Positions 1 through 8,555 are shown, numbered from the stretch's first letter. The stretch is 37,997 bases of DNA from UPXZ01 sp964568675 (GCA_964568675.1 CAZMQV010000029.1:1-37997), one strand, 5' to 3'. Notes: generated from the letters alone by a model not told the origin. Translations and numbers: made by a program.

Positions 1-358
1 TCTCCGTCAACGACTTTGGAATGTCAATTCCGTAGAAATGATTAATCGCGAGGCACAATGCTTTCAGGTTTTGCAAATAATCTTCTTGTGTGGGTGTGAA
101 GTCATCGTGCAGTATTTTATTGGCGTTGATTCGAAGTTTGTGTAGTTGATAAGTTTTCCATCTGTCCAGATTCGTTTTTTCGCAAAGATAGCTAAGCCTC
201 GAAAACAAGTTGGAGAATTGCATGCTCTCTTTTGCTGTCAAGTCTTTGCATATCCGTTCGAGTAGGGAGCGAAGTTTTGGGTATTTGTCGGCAATGCTTA
301 TTTGCGCGTTGTGAATTTCTATTAAGTCCTCAAAGAATTCAATCCCGTTTATATTCAT
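1..358 (-). CDS. N-terminal part of an unrecognised protein (gene runs off the left edge)
   Basis: An uninterrupted reading frame begins at the ATG at 358 and continues past the window edge, giving about 119 residues (MNINGIEFFEDLIEIHNAQI at the start). The composition is that of a soluble, helical, Lys/Leu-rich protein; no signal peptide or membrane segment is seen. The stretch resembles my recollection of the N-terminal region of large Bacteroidetes AAA/superfamily-1 helicase-like proteins, but no catalytic motif lies inside the window, so the assignment is a guess. It is divergent from the transporter gene that follows, with 270 bases between their start codons. Confidence 0.6.
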   Translation of the reverse strand, partial: MNINGIEFFEDLIEIHNAQISIADKYPKLRSLLERICKDLTAKESMQFSNLFSRLSYLCEKTNLDRWKTYQLHKLRINANKILHDDFTPTQEDYLQNLKALCLAINHFYGIDIPKSLTE

Positions 359-570
359 TTTTGTCAATTTTTTTTGTATCTATTGAATAGTCTGTGGTGG
401 CATTCACTCTAAAACCTTTGCCCCTATTGCAAAACCATTTGCAAATATACTGAATTTTCGTTGCTTTACAGACTTTGTATTTTGATAAATTCTGAATTGC
501 AAACACAAGCGGCATTTACATTCCGGTAACGTAATTAAATATAAAACTGCACAAGGAATATAAAGAGATT

Positions 571-600
571 TTTGCCATTCTTTCTGATTTGTTAATTTTG
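571..600 (+). promoter_or_regulatory. Bacteroides-type promoter of the SLC13 transporter gene
   Basis: A -33 box (tttg, 571-574) and a -7 box (taattttg, 593-600, matching TAnnTTTG) are separated by 18 bases, close to the usual 19-21. Transcription would start near 606, downstream of the GTG at 602, which is why the ATG at 629 is preferred as the start of the gene. Confidence 0.6.
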
Positions 601-628
601 TGTGCACTCAAAAAAATTATTTGTTCAC

Positions 629-2488
629 ATGACTACTGTTTTAATTATCCTTGTGATAACAGCCGCCCTGTTTGTTTGGGGCAAAATTCGTTCGGATGTT
701 GTCGCTATTGCCTCGCTACTCTCGCTGATACTATTTGATATTCTCACACCAGCCGAAGCGCTTTCCGGTTTCTCAAATCCCATAGTCATTATGATGGTTG
801 CCCTATTCATTGTGGGGGGAGCGATATTCCAGACAGGCTTGGCAAAGTCGGTTAGCAATTATCTGCTACATTTTGCCGGTACTAGCAAATTGAAGATCTA
901 CTTGCTTGTGATGCTTGTTACCGCTTTTATCGGCTCGTTTGTTAGTAATACCGGCACGGTTGCCCTGCTGCTGCCCATTGTTATCAGTATGGCGAAAACA
1001 GCTGACGTAAGTTCGCGCCGTTTGCTTATGCCAATGGCTTTCGCTAGCAGCCTGGGTGGTATGACCACCTTGATTGGTACTGCCCCCAACATGATCATCA
1101 GCAATGCGCTGGTAGAGAAAGGATTTGAACCTCTTTCGTTTTTCTCATTCACACCTGTGGGTTTAATCACTGTTACAGTGGGGGTTGTCGCGCTGTGGTT
1201 TCTATCCAAACCATTGATTGTTAAAGGCAAGAAGAGTAAGCAAAATGACGAAGAGAGTGGGGTGAAATCGCCCGACCAATTGATAAACGAGTATCAGATT
1301 GCCGACAACCTGTTTCGGGTTGAAGTGGATGCAAATTCGCCCATTGTTAATAGGCAGCTCAACGAACTTACGGTAACGCAAGATTATGGCATATCAATCA
1401 TTGAACTAAGAAAACCTCCTTTAGCTAAAAAAGGACATTTCGCGCAACGTGCCGAGCAACACATCGCCCGCCCCAATAGTAAGCTTGAAGTGGGCGACTA
1501 TATGTATGTGTTTGGAAACTTTGAGGATGTGCAAAACTTTGTGCAGGCAAATAACCTGCACTTTGTTGATGCCAGACAAGAGCAGCGACCAATCTTCTCA
1601 GGAAAATTGCAATTCAGTGAAATCGGCATAGCCGAAGTTGTGGTGATGTCCAACTCCAAGTATGTGAATAAAGCGGTAAAAGAGTTAGGTTTTCGGAAAA
1701 ATTTTCACGTAAATGTGTTGAGCGTTAGACGTAAGGATGAATTTATTTACAAAAATATCAAGGATGAGAAGATACACGCGGGCGATGTGCTTTTGGTGCA
1801 AGGCGAGTGGAAAGATATTGACCGGTTGAATCGCGAGGAGGTGGATATTGTGGTGGTGGGGCAGCCCGAAAGCGAAGCGTCAAAGATATTTCGCGATACC
1901 AAAGCGCCCATTGCCGCTGTGGTGATGATACTGATGGTGATAACCATGGCTTTCAATATACTTGAGCCGGTAGTCGCTACGCTCTTGGCTGCATTGATGA
2001 TGATACTTTTTGGCTGTTTCCGCAATGTGGAAGCCGCCTACCGCACCATTAATTGGGAGAGCATCGTGCTTTTCGCGGCGATGATACCCCTTTCCATCGC
2101 AATGGAAAAAACGCAAGCATCCGCTATGATCTCCGAAAGCATTGTAGGCGCGCTCAATGCTTACGGGCCTCAGATGGTGCTTGCAGGTATCTATTTGGCA
2201 ACTTCCGTGCTGACTCTCTTTATCAGTAACACGGCAACAGCTGTGCTTTTCGCACCCATAGCCATGCAAACGGCGCTTTCGCTCAACGTTAGCCCTTACC
2301 CTTTCCTCTTTGCGGTAACAGTGGCTGCCAGCATGTGCTTCGCAAGCCCATTCTCCACGCCACCCAACGCCCTGGTGATGAGCGCCGGAAGGTATAAGTT
2401 TATGGATTACGTAAAAGTTGGCTTGCCACTTCAGATTATTTTAATGGTGATTATGATATGGGCTTTGCCACTGCTGTTCCCCTTTTAG
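629..2488 (+). CDS. SLC13-family (divalent anion/Na+ symporter type) permease with RCK_C domains
   Basis: A 619-residue inner-membrane transporter. Both halves are hydrophobic multi-helix blocks, each with the Ser-Asn-Thr motif that forms the sodium/substrate sites of the DASS family: SNTGTVALLLPI near residue 106 and SNTATAVLFAPIA near residue 540. Between them, roughly residues 220-420, are two soluble domains of the TrkA-C (RCK_C) type, each with the expected Leu/Val-rich beta pattern and GD(V/Y) endings. SLC13/RCK_C fusions transport dicarboxylates, sulfate or similar anions; the exact substrate cannot be read from sequence. The frame is open from a GTG at 602, but the promoter -7 box ends at 600, so that codon would lie upstream of the transcript; the ATG at 629 also puts the first hydrophobic helix at the N-terminus. 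The gene is monocistronic and converges on a T9SS protein gene across a shared terminator. Confidence 0.9.
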   Translation: MTTVLIILVITAALFVWGKIRSDVVAIASLLSLILFDILTPAEALSGFSNPIVIMMVALFIVGGAIFQTGLAKSVSNYLLHFAGTSKLKIYLLVMLVTAFIGSFVSNTGTVALLLPIVISMAKTADVSSRRLLMPMAFASSLGGMTTLIGTAPNMIISNALVEKGFEPLSFFSFTPVGLITVTVGVVALWFLSKPLIVKGKKSKQNDEESGVKSPDQLINEYQIADNLFRVEVDANSPIVNRQLNELTVTQDYGISIIELRKPPLAKKGHFAQRAEQHIARPNSKLEVGDYMYVFGNFEDVQNFVQANNLHFVDARQEQRPIFSGKLQFSEIGIAEVVVMSNSKYVNKAVKELGFRKNFHVNVLSVRRKDEFIYKNIKDEKIHAGDVLLVQGEWKDIDRLNREEVDIVVVGQPESEASKIFRDTKAPIAAVVMILMVITMAFNILEPVVATLLAALMMILFGCFRNVEAAYRTINWESIVLFAAMIPLSIAMEKTQASAMISESIVGALNAYGPQMVLAGIYLATSVLTLFISNTATAVLFAPIAMQTALSLNVSPYPFLFAVTVAASMCFASPFSTPPNALVMSAGRYKFMDYVKVGLPLQIILMVIMIWALPLLFPF

Positions 2489-2500
2489 AAAACTCACTCA

Positions 2501-2520
2501 CCCTCGTTTGCATACGAGGG
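2501..2520. repeat. REP-like palindrome with a CGTTTGC core
   Basis: A perfect 7-bp stem (ccctcgt / acgaggg) closes a 6-base loop just after the transporter stop codon. The same core, cgtttgc followed by an imperfect complement, recurs at 5056-5085 and around 5177-5197, all intergenic or in non-coding sequence. This suggests a dispersed short palindromic element. Confidence 0.35.
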
Positions 2521-2692
2521 GAGAAAGTCTCCGCCCGGCTTCGGAGAAACGTGTAGTGGCATGTTTGCAACGTTCAGCATAGCTTGCTTCTACATCCAAA
2601 GTAACATCAAAGTTACCATTGATGATGTGTGGCGCAATACGTGAAGCAAACTTTAGTCGGCAGGTGGAGCGGGTAAATATGTTTTGCGTTGT

Positions 2693-2740
2693 AAAAGAGA
2701 AAAGAGTGTCCTCCGATTGGCTGACACTCTTTTCTCTTTT
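2693..2740. terminator. Bidirectional intrinsic terminator between converging genes
   Basis: A perfect 18-bp inverted repeat (2693-2710 with 2723-2740) surrounds a 12-base loop. One arm begins aaaa and the other ends tttt, so a U-tract follows the stem on both strands. It lies between the SLC13 gene (plus) and the lamin-tail protein gene (minus) and should end both transcripts. Confidence 0.85.
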
Positions 2741-2775
2741 TTATTATATAAATATTACGCCTTTATAGCCCTCTT

Positions 2776-3594
2776 TTATCGCAGTAATACTTTAGAGGCA
2801 TTGCCATCAACCCGCACAATATAAATGTCTCGGTTCAGATTTAACTCGATGGAGCCGGCAGGAGGCAATGAAAGCACTTTCGCCCCGGAGATGGAATAAA
2901 CCTCTATTGAGCTTGAAGGCAATGTGTCGAACACTAACGTGTTGCCATACATGCGCCACCCGCTCTTGGATGACAACGTGGCGTTCGAGCTTGTTGGCGA
3001 TAACAAAGCGCTCCCCGGCGAAGCAATGTTGCCCAATGTGTTTGCAGACAACACAGTTACCTGATTGGATTTACTTCCATATCGAGTTCCAACCGCGCTT
3101 AAAGTTGCCGACTCAATCGCCGCGGCTTCAGCGTTATAAACCCAATAAAAAGAGTTTCCCGTAACAGCGGAACCAAAATTGACGCGATGAACCTCTAAAC
3201 CCTTTGCATCGAAAACAATGACACCATCTCCACCGGAGCCTAAACCAACTCCCGAACCCGTATAAGACCCAATAGCTATATTATTAAAGTCTGTGCCCCA
3301 AAATGTTCTGAAAGCAGGTATTGTACTCTCCGGAGTGTCTGTTTCTATGAATATTACACTTTGACCTGCCGCCAATGTGCTTACTCCATTGAGAGCTACC
3401 AATTTGCTGAAATCATTACTGTCGTCATCTACTCGCCCTCCGGCAGTGTTCACATCGGTTTTCCCCATGTTGGTAAGCTCAAACCAATCCGCAATGCCTC
3501 CATCCGACATCACTTCGGTGATTTTTATCTGTGATGAAATTGACATTGTTGATAAAATAGCGATAAGCATTGAAAAAAATAGTTTTTGTTTCAT
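2776..3594 (-). CDS. Secreted lamin-tail-domain protein with T9SS sorting domain
   Basis: A 272-residue exported protein. Residues 1-22 form a signal peptide (Lys-rich start, hydrophobic core, SISSQ end). Residues about 24-145 match a lamin-tail domain (LTD): KITEVMSDGG, then WFELTN, a Gly-rich loop and a closing beta-strand with FYWVYN. Residues about 205-272 form a type A T9SS C-terminal domain, with the typical sequence of short beta-strands (VEVYS-like, GAKVLSL, IYIVRVDG) and a basic end (KVLLR). Bacteroidota carry such proteins across the outer membrane by the Por machinery and attach them to the surface or release them. LTD domains are found in secreted nucleases and adhesins. No catalytic domain is visible, so a structural or binding role is more likely. 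It stands alone, next to the repeat block. Confidence 0.8.
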   Translation of the reverse strand: MKQKLFFSMLIAILSTMSISSQIKITEVMSDGGIADWFELTNMGKTDVNTAGGRVDDDSNDFSKLVALNGVSTLAAGQSVIFIETDTPESTIPAFRTFWGTDFNNIAIGSYTGSGVGLGSGGDGVIVFDAKGLEVHRVNFGSAVTGNSFYWVYNAEAAAIESATLSAVGTRYGSKSNQVTVLSANTLGNIASPGSALLSPTSSNATLSSKSGWRMYGNTLVFDTLPSSSIEVYSISGAKVLSLPPAGSIELNLNRDIYIVRVDGNASKVLLR

Positions 3595-3862
3595 AATTTG
3601 ATGTTTTTTGAAAATGGTTTTTTATTCTTATCCTGACAACGTTAGTTGAAATACACGATAATAACTCTTATTTTATTTTAAAAAAGTATTATTCGGATGT
3701 AGCGCAGATGTGGGTAGGCAATAGCTTAAACATAACATTCGCGAATGAAATTTCGCTTATTTTTTACATCCCGAGTCGAAACGTTTAGGATAATGCGACA
3801 ATAATGCAAGCCTGAAACTATTTGCATCTCAATTTGTACGCCACGTTTTTATAGCCAAAATC

Positions 3863-4330
3863 ACTTCCACATCCAATTGTATTTTTTGTTTTTATGTTTA
3901 GAATGACTTACACATCGCATTGTATTCTGACAATGCGCACTACAATGTACTTCCACATCCAATTGTATTTTCTGTTTTTATGTTTAGAATGACTTCCACA
4001 TCGCATTGTATTTTGTCAATGCGCACTATAATTACTCCCACATCAAATTATACTTTGTTTTTTCATAGTCAGAATCACTCGTACATCCAATTGTTTCCCA
4101 AAAATTCACACTATAATCACTTCCACATCCAATTGTATTTTCTGTTTTTATGTTCAGAATGACTTCCACATCGAATTGTATTTTGTCAATGCGCACTATA
4201 ATTACTCCCACATCAAATTATACTTTTTTTTTCATAGTCAGAATCACTCGTACATCCAATTGTTTCCCAACAATTCACACTATAATCACTTCCACATCCA
4301 ATTGTATTTTGTGTTTTTGTCCTATAATAA
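3863..4330 (+). repeat. Tandem array of about eleven 42-43-bp units with a 170-bp higher-order period
   Basis: Units beginning with act(t/c)NNacatc occur at 3863, 3906, 3949, 3992, 4034, 4076, 4119, 4162, 4204, 4246 and 4288. Neighbouring units differ considerably, but units four apart (3949-4118 and 4119-4287) are nearly identical, so groups of four were duplicated as blocks. Short open frames inside it are a by-product of the repetition. Upstream, 3595-3862 holds nothing I recognise beyond the presumed promoter region of the lamin-tail gene. Confidence 0.9.
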
Positions 4331-4345
4331 GTTTTAGATAGAATT

Positions 4346-4723
4346 GTCAAACAACAAAACCATCCGTGCAACTGCACGGGAGGTTTCGTCAAATAGCAAA
4401 ACCATGCGTGCAACTGCACGGATGGTTTCGTCAAAGAGCAAAACCATGCGTGCAACTGCACGGAAGGTTTCGTCAAAGAGCAGAACCATGCGTGCAACTG
4501 CACGGGAGGTTTTGTCAAAGAGCAGAACCATCCGTGCAACTGCACGGAAGGTTTTGTCAAAGAGCAAAACCATGCGTGCAACTGCACGGAAGGTTTTGTC
4601 AAAGAGCAAAACCATGCGTGCAACTGCACGGAAGGTTTTGTCAAAGAGCAAAACCATGCGTGCAACTGCACGGGAGGTTTCGTCAAAGAGCAGAACCATC
4701 CGTGCAACTGCACGGAAGGTTTT
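4346..4723. repeat. Nine 42-bp tandem repeats, each a hairpin
   Basis: Units start with gtcaa at 4346, 4388, 4430, 4472, 4514, 4556, 4598, 4640 and 4682. Each contains an almost perfect inverted repeat: aaaccatccgtgca, two bases (ac), then its complement with zero to two mismatches. Because 42 is a multiple of three and the unit lacks stops, several frames are open across the array on both strands. The resulting repetitive peptides are not credible proteins. There are no variable spacers, so this is not a CRISPR array. Confidence 0.95.
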
Positions 4724-4728
4724 GTCAG

Positions 4729-5045
4729 AATACAATTACATGTCAGACTTAGTTGGGTTATGAAATCTTGGAATACAATTACATGTCAGACTTAGTTGGA
4801 ACATAAAATCTTGGAATACAATTACATGTCAGACTTAGTTGGAATATAAAAAGTTGGGATACAATTACATGTCAGAGATAGTTGGAGTATAAAATCTTGG
4901 AATACAATTGTATGTCAGACTTAGTTAGAACATAAAATCTTGGAATACAATTGCATGTCAGAGATAGTTGGAGTATAAAATCTTGGAAAACAATTGCATA
5001 TCAGAGTTAGTTGGAATATAAAATCTTGGAAAACAATTGTATGTT
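4729..5045 (-). repeat. Seven 43-bp tandem repeats plus a partial copy, related to the 3863-4330 array in reverse orientation
   Basis: Units begin aatacaatt at 4729, 4772, 4815, 4858, 4901, 4944 and 4987, and an eighth copy breaks off near 5045. The consensus shares aacataaaa, aatacaatt and atgt, at the same relative spacing, with the reverse complement of the units at 3863-4330. The two arrays therefore flank the hairpin array as diverged inverted copies. Confidence 0.85.
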
Positions 5046-5055
5046 GGTGCGAATC

Positions 5056-5106
5056 ATTCCTCCTCGTTTGCTAACGATGGGGAATGGTTAATCGTTTTCT
5101 AACGAT
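5056..5106. repeat. Two adjacent short hairpins next to the repeat block
   Basis: An imperfect 13-bp stem (5056-5068 with 5073-5085, two mismatches, loop tgct) contains the cgtttgc core also seen at 2501-2520. It is followed by a perfect 6-bp hairpin (atcgtt ttct aacgat, 5091-5106). A third, weaker cgtttgc palindrome lies at about 5177-5197. The rest of 5107-5270 shows nothing recognisable. Confidence 0.35.
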
Positions 5107-5272
5107 GAAAAACACTGAAAAACTTGCTTTTTGCAGATTTGCTGACAAAAGATGTTGAAAACATGGGAACAATAAACCTCACGTTTGCGAGCGAGGTGGA
5201 GAATTTGAATCGGAATATGGCTTTAGTCCATTCCATACTGTGGTCGGTGCCAAATAAATTTGTATCTTTGTT

Positions 5273-5280
5273 TTTTGAAT
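5273..5280 (+). promoter_or_regulatory. Promoter -7 box for lpxH
   Basis: The octamer tatctttg matches the Bacteroides TAnnTTTG box and lies about 100 bases upstream of the lpxH start codon, giving an untranslated leader of roughly 90 bases. No clear -33 TTTG is seen at the ideal distance. Confidence 0.5.
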
Positions 5281-5380
5281 CGGAATGTTGGGGAGCTTTA
5301 GCTATATCTATCCGGTTCGAGCGTAGGATTAATTGTCCGATAGTTGGATTTGTTTTTTACAAAAAAATACTCAATAATAA

Positions 5381-6118
5381 ATGATATATTTTATTTCAGA
5401 CGCGCATTTGGGTTCGCGCTTAGTGAGTGATCCGCGTGCGCACGAGATGCGTCTGGTTCGATGGTTGGATCGGGTGAAAGCCGACGCGAAAGCCATATAT
5501 ATGCTTGGCGATATGTTCGACTTTTGGTTTGAATACCGCACTGTGGTGCCCAAAGGTTATGTACGGTTTCTTGGTAAAATGGCCGAGTTGGTTGATATGG
5601 GTATTGATATTCATTTCTTTACAGGCAATCATGATATCTGGACTTTTGGGTATCTGGAGCATGAAGTGGGCGTGAAAGTGCATCGCGATGCCGAGTTGAT
5701 CGAGTTGAGTGGTAAGAAGTTTTATATGTCGCACGGCGATGTACATTTCAAGTCCGACAAACTATTCCGGGCGATGCGCGCTGTTTTTCATAGTAAGTTT
5801 GCGCAGGAGTTTTTCCGTTTTATCCCGCCGCAGCTGGGGCAGAATTTTGGCTATGCCTGGTCGAAGTCCAACCGGGAGAAGCACCTTCAGTATGAAAATA
5901 AATTTCTGGGCGAAGACAAGGAACTGTTGGTGATTTTTGCAAAAGAATATACCGAAAACCACGATGTAGATTTCATGATTTTCGGTCATCGACACATTGA
6001 GCTTGACTTGGCGTTGAAGTCCGGCGCGCGTGTAGTTATTCTTGGTGACTTTGTCGGTATTTTCAGTTACGGAGTATTTGATGGTTCGAACTTCTGGCTC
6101 GAAAGTTTCGAAGATTAA
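5381..6118 (+). CDS. lpxH: UDP-2,3-diacylglucosamine diphosphatase (LpxH type)
   Basis: A 245-residue cytosolic/peripheral calcineurin-fold phosphoesterase that hydrolyses UDP-2,3-diacylglucosamine to lipid X and UMP, the fourth step of lipid A synthesis. All metal-binding blocks of the family are present: SDAHLG (Asp7, His9), GDMFDFW (Asp44), GNHD (Asn83, His84), SHGD (His118) and FGHRH (His203, His205). The length is typical. The Phe-rich insertion (FRFIPP, QLGQNFGYAWSKSNREKH) fits the lid that holds the acyl chains. The gene ends four bases inside the converging exonuclease-fold gene. The main alternative would be another calcineurin-like phosphatase, but the whole motif set favours LpxH. 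Confidence 0.88.
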   Translation: MIYFISDAHLGSRLVSDPRAHEMRLVRWLDRVKADAKAIYMLGDMFDFWFEYRTVVPKGYVRFLGKMAELVDMGIDIHFFTGNHDIWTFGYLEHEVGVKVHRDAELIELSGKKFYMSHGDVHFKSDKLFRAMRAVFHSKFAQEFFRFIPPQLGQNFGYAWSKSNREKHLQYENKFLGEDKELLVIFAKEYTENHDVDFMIFGHRHIELDLALKSGARVVILGDFVGIFSYGVFDGSNFWLESFED

Positions 6119-6990
6119 TAACTCATATCTACTACTACCGGGCAATGATCCGATATCCACACATCGTCTTCGGTGTCGTTGGTTATCATGTAGTTGAGTA
6201 TCCTTACGTTGTTTTTCACAAATATGTAGTCAATCACTTCTCTTTTCGATATCTCCAGCCTCCCAAAGTCGTGAAATGTCCAATCCGGGCCACTCACTGT
6301 GGGTGAGAGCGCGCGGCTGTCATTCAGATGCATTTTATTGTTTTTGTTGGTTATTGCCCGGATTACCTCCGATTGCGGATTTGCATTGAAGTCGCCCATT
6401 ACTATCACCGGATAATTGTGTTTGCGGGTGTAGGTATCCACTTTTTGTAGTATCAGTTTCACGCTTTCGCGCCGCGCTACTTCACCCACATGGTCGAAAT
6501 GGGTATTCAGGACAAATATGATTTTTCCGTTTCTTTTGTCTTTCAGTTTCGCCCAGGTGGCTATCCGTTCACAGGCAGCGTCCCAACCTTTTGACCCCGC
6601 TTGCATGGGGTGTTCGCTTAGCCAGAAATATCCCGAACCCATCTCTTCAAAATTCGTTGTGTTGTAGAATATAGCGGAATACTCACCTTTTTCCATTCCA
6701 TCTTCTCGCCCCACACCTATTGATTCGTAATCTTTCAATCCGTTTTCGAGGTCTTGCATTTGCGAGTGAAACGCTTCTTGTACGCCAAATAAGACAATTT
6801 TATATTCCAAAATTGTCTGCACAGCTTTGTCCTTGCGGTATTGCCAATTGTTTTTTCCATCGCCTTTGTGGTCGAGTCGGATATTGAAAGTCATGACGCG
6901 TGTAGATGGCACTGATTGTTTAGCCGAAATTTGCGCATCGATGTTGCACAGTATTAGTAGCGCAAGTGAGAGTAGAATAATCTTTTTCAT
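6115..6990 (-). CDS. Secreted endonuclease/exonuclease/phosphatase-fold hydrolase
   Basis: A 291-residue protein with a signal peptide (MKKIILLSLALLILCNIDAQ) and the complete EEP fold: MTFNIRLD (metal/backbone strand), GVQEA (catalytic Glu), LNTHFDH, VMGDFNANP (catalytic Asp, Asn) and SDHCPV (catalytic His at the C-terminus). Related Bacteroidetes proteins are annotated as endonuclease/exonuclease/phosphatase family and may act on nucleic acid or on phosphodiesters or lipid headgroups outside the cytoplasm. The exact substrate cannot be read. Its 3' end overlaps lpxH by four bases in opposite orientation, so the two are not one operon. Confidence 0.85.
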   Translation of the reverse strand: MKKIILLSLALLILCNIDAQISAKQSVPSTRVMTFNIRLDHKGDGKNNWQYRKDKAVQTILEYKIVLFGVQEAFHSQMQDLENGLKDYESIGVGREDGMEKGEYSAIFYNTTNFEEMGSGYFWLSEHPMQAGSKGWDAACERIATWAKLKDKRNGKIIFVLNTHFDHVGEVARRESVKLILQKVDTYTRKHNYPVIVMGDFNANPQSEVIRAITNKNNKMHLNDSRALSPTVSGPDWTFHDFGRLEISKREVIDYIFVKNNVRILNYMITNDTEDDVWISDHCPVVVDMSY

Positions 6991-7088
6991 TTTATGTTTT
7001 ATATAATTGTACGCAAAACTTCCGAATAATATTCATTTTTCGGTTTCTTGAGGTTGTATTTCAAATACTGTTCCAAACTGACTTCTGT

Positions 7089-8354
7089 TTAATACTTTCC
7101 TTTCCAAAGAAACCGAAGCCACTCGCCGGTTTTCTTCTCAGCCGGATTGTTTTGTACCTTCCATATTCGTTCTTTTACTATTTTATCGGGTAGGTATTGT
7201 TGTTCCACAAAGTTGTTGTCGTAGTTGTGGGCATATTTGTAGTCTTTGCCATAATCTAAGTTTTTCATCAACTTGGTAGGTGCGTTGCGCAGATGTAATG
7301 GTATTGTCAGATTGCCTGTTTTCTCTACCAAAGCCAGCGCTTCATCGATAGCGAGGTAAGCGGAGTTGCTTTTAGGCGAAGACGCGAGGTAGATAGTTGT
7401 TTCGGCAAGTATGATTCGCCCTTCGGGCCAGCCTATTTTGTGCAACGCGTCGAAACAAGCGTTGGCAAGCAGCAAGGCGTTGGGATTGGCAAGCCCGATG
7501 TCTTCGGCTGCGGATATAAGCAATCTTCGCGCGATAAACTTTGGGTCTTCGCCGCCGGCTATCATTCGGGCAAGCCAGTATATCGCGCCATCGGGGTCGC
7601 TGCCACGTATTGACTTGATAAATGCGGAAATAATGTCGTAATGAAGTTCCCCATCTTTATCGTAAGCCATGGGGTTTTGTTGTAGTCGTTCGGTGATAAT
7701 TTCGTTGTTGAGAATTACCTCTTCGTTTGGGTCGGAGCCGGCTACCAATTCGATGATGTTCAATAGTTTGCGCGCATCGCCACCGGCAAACCGAAGCAAA
7801 GCCTCTTTTTCTACAATATTGAATTTGCGTTTTTTTAATTCGGTGTCGTTGTGAATCACGCGTTGGGCAAGCTCCATCAGGTCGTCGTCGTCAAGTGGTT
7901 TCAGCACATAAACCTGACAGCGCGAAAGTAGGGGAGTGATGACTTCGAACGACGGATTTTCGGTAGTGGCGCCTATGAGCGTAACAATGCCACCTTCTAC
8001 CGCTCCAAGTAGCGAATCTTGCTGCGACTTGCTGAATCGGTGAATTTCATCGATAAAAAGTATGGGAGAAGCCTGCGAGAAAAAACGGGCGGACTTGGCT
8101 TTCTCAATTGCTTCGCGCACATCCTTCACACCGGATGTAACGGCGCTCAGCGTGTAAAAAGGACGTTCCAATCTTTGTGAAATAATGCGGGCAAGTGTGG
8201 TTTTGCCCACTCCGGGAGGTCCCCAAAGTATAAACGACGCGATATTGCCCGATTCAATCATCAATCGGAGAATGGCATTTTCGCCAATCAAGTGTTTCTG
8301 TCCAACATAATCGTCCAGTGTTTGAGGGCGCGAGCGTTCGGCAAGTGGTTGCAT
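7089..8354 (-). CDS. rarA: Replication-associated recombination protein A (RarA/MgsA), AAA+ ATPase
   Basis: A 421-residue cytosolic AAA+ ATPase of the clamp-loader-like RarA/MgsA/WRNIP1 family, which acts at stalled replication forks. It starts with the characteristic PLAERSRPQTLDDYVGQKHL. Walker A is GPPGVGKTTLA, Walker B LFIDEIHRF, sensor 1 GATTENPSFEV, and the arginine finger lies in LSRCQ. The C-terminal half carries the tetramerisation domain (AIYWLARMIAGGEDPKFIARRLLISAAEDIGLANP), the hallmark separating RarA from RuvB or DnaX. The length is near the E. coli protein (about 447 residues). It appears monocistronic. Confidence 0.95.
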   Translation of the reverse strand: MQPLAERSRPQTLDDYVGQKHLIGENAILRLMIESGNIASFILWGPPGVGKTTLARIISQRLERPFYTLSAVTSGVKDVREAIEKAKSARFFSQASPILFIDEIHRFSKSQQDSLLGAVEGGIVTLIGATTENPSFEVITPLLSRCQVYVLKPLDDDDLMELAQRVIHNDTELKKRKFNIVEKEALLRFAGGDARKLLNIIELVAGSDPNEEVILNNEIITERLQQNPMAYDKDGELHYDIISAFIKSIRGSDPDGAIYWLARMIAGGEDPKFIARRLLISAAEDIGLANPNALLLANACFDALHKIGWPEGRIILAETTIYLASSPKSNSAYLAIDEALALVEKTGNLTIPLHLRNAPTKLMKNLDYGKDYKYAHNYDNNFVEQQYLPDKIVKERIWKVQNNPAEKKTGEWLRFLWKGKY

Positions 8355-8381
8355 GTTTCAGTCAAGTTTACAGAATATCCG

Positions 8382-8389
8382 CAAAGTTA
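8382..8389 (-). promoter_or_regulatory. Promoter -7 box for rarA
   Basis: Read on the minus strand the octamer is taactttg, matching TAnnTTTG, 28 bases upstream of the rarA ATG. No clear -33 element is seen. Confidence 0.4.
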
Positions 8390-8521
8390 TGTGTTTTCAA
8401 TAAGATTTTGAAGCATCTTACTTTAATAAAAGAATAAAAAAATACAAAATAGCTGCGAGCAGAAAACCGGATGTGGGTGTAAATGTTCCTATAATCATTG
8501 GAGTATTTGCAAGGAAACGAT

Positions 8522-8529
8522 TATCTTTG
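8522..8529 (+). promoter_or_regulatory. Promoter -7 box for the 34-residue membrane peptide
   Basis: The octamer tatctttg followed by tgcg is a strong match to the Bacteroides -7 consensus. It lies 26 bases upstream of the small gene's ATG, implying a very short untranslated leader. Confidence 0.5.
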
Positions 8530-8555
8530 TGCGAATAAAATAAAATTGTAAACAG

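Noticed and set aside
602..628. GTG start for the SLC13 transporter
   Set aside because: It lies two bases after the -7 box and so upstream of the expected transcript start; ATG at 629 fits better.
4346..4723. CRISPR-like array
   Set aside because: The 42-bp unit is conserved end to end with no variable spacers, and no cas gene is nearby.
4213..4763. Several overlapping open frames of 128-166 codons on both strands
   Set aside because: They lie in tandem repeats whose 42-bp period is a multiple of three and lacks stops; the peptides are plain repeats and all frames are equally open.
5124..5384. 86-codon plus-strand frame before lpxH
   Set aside because: It contains the lpxH promoter box and a palindrome, has no domain pattern, and overlaps the lpxH start.
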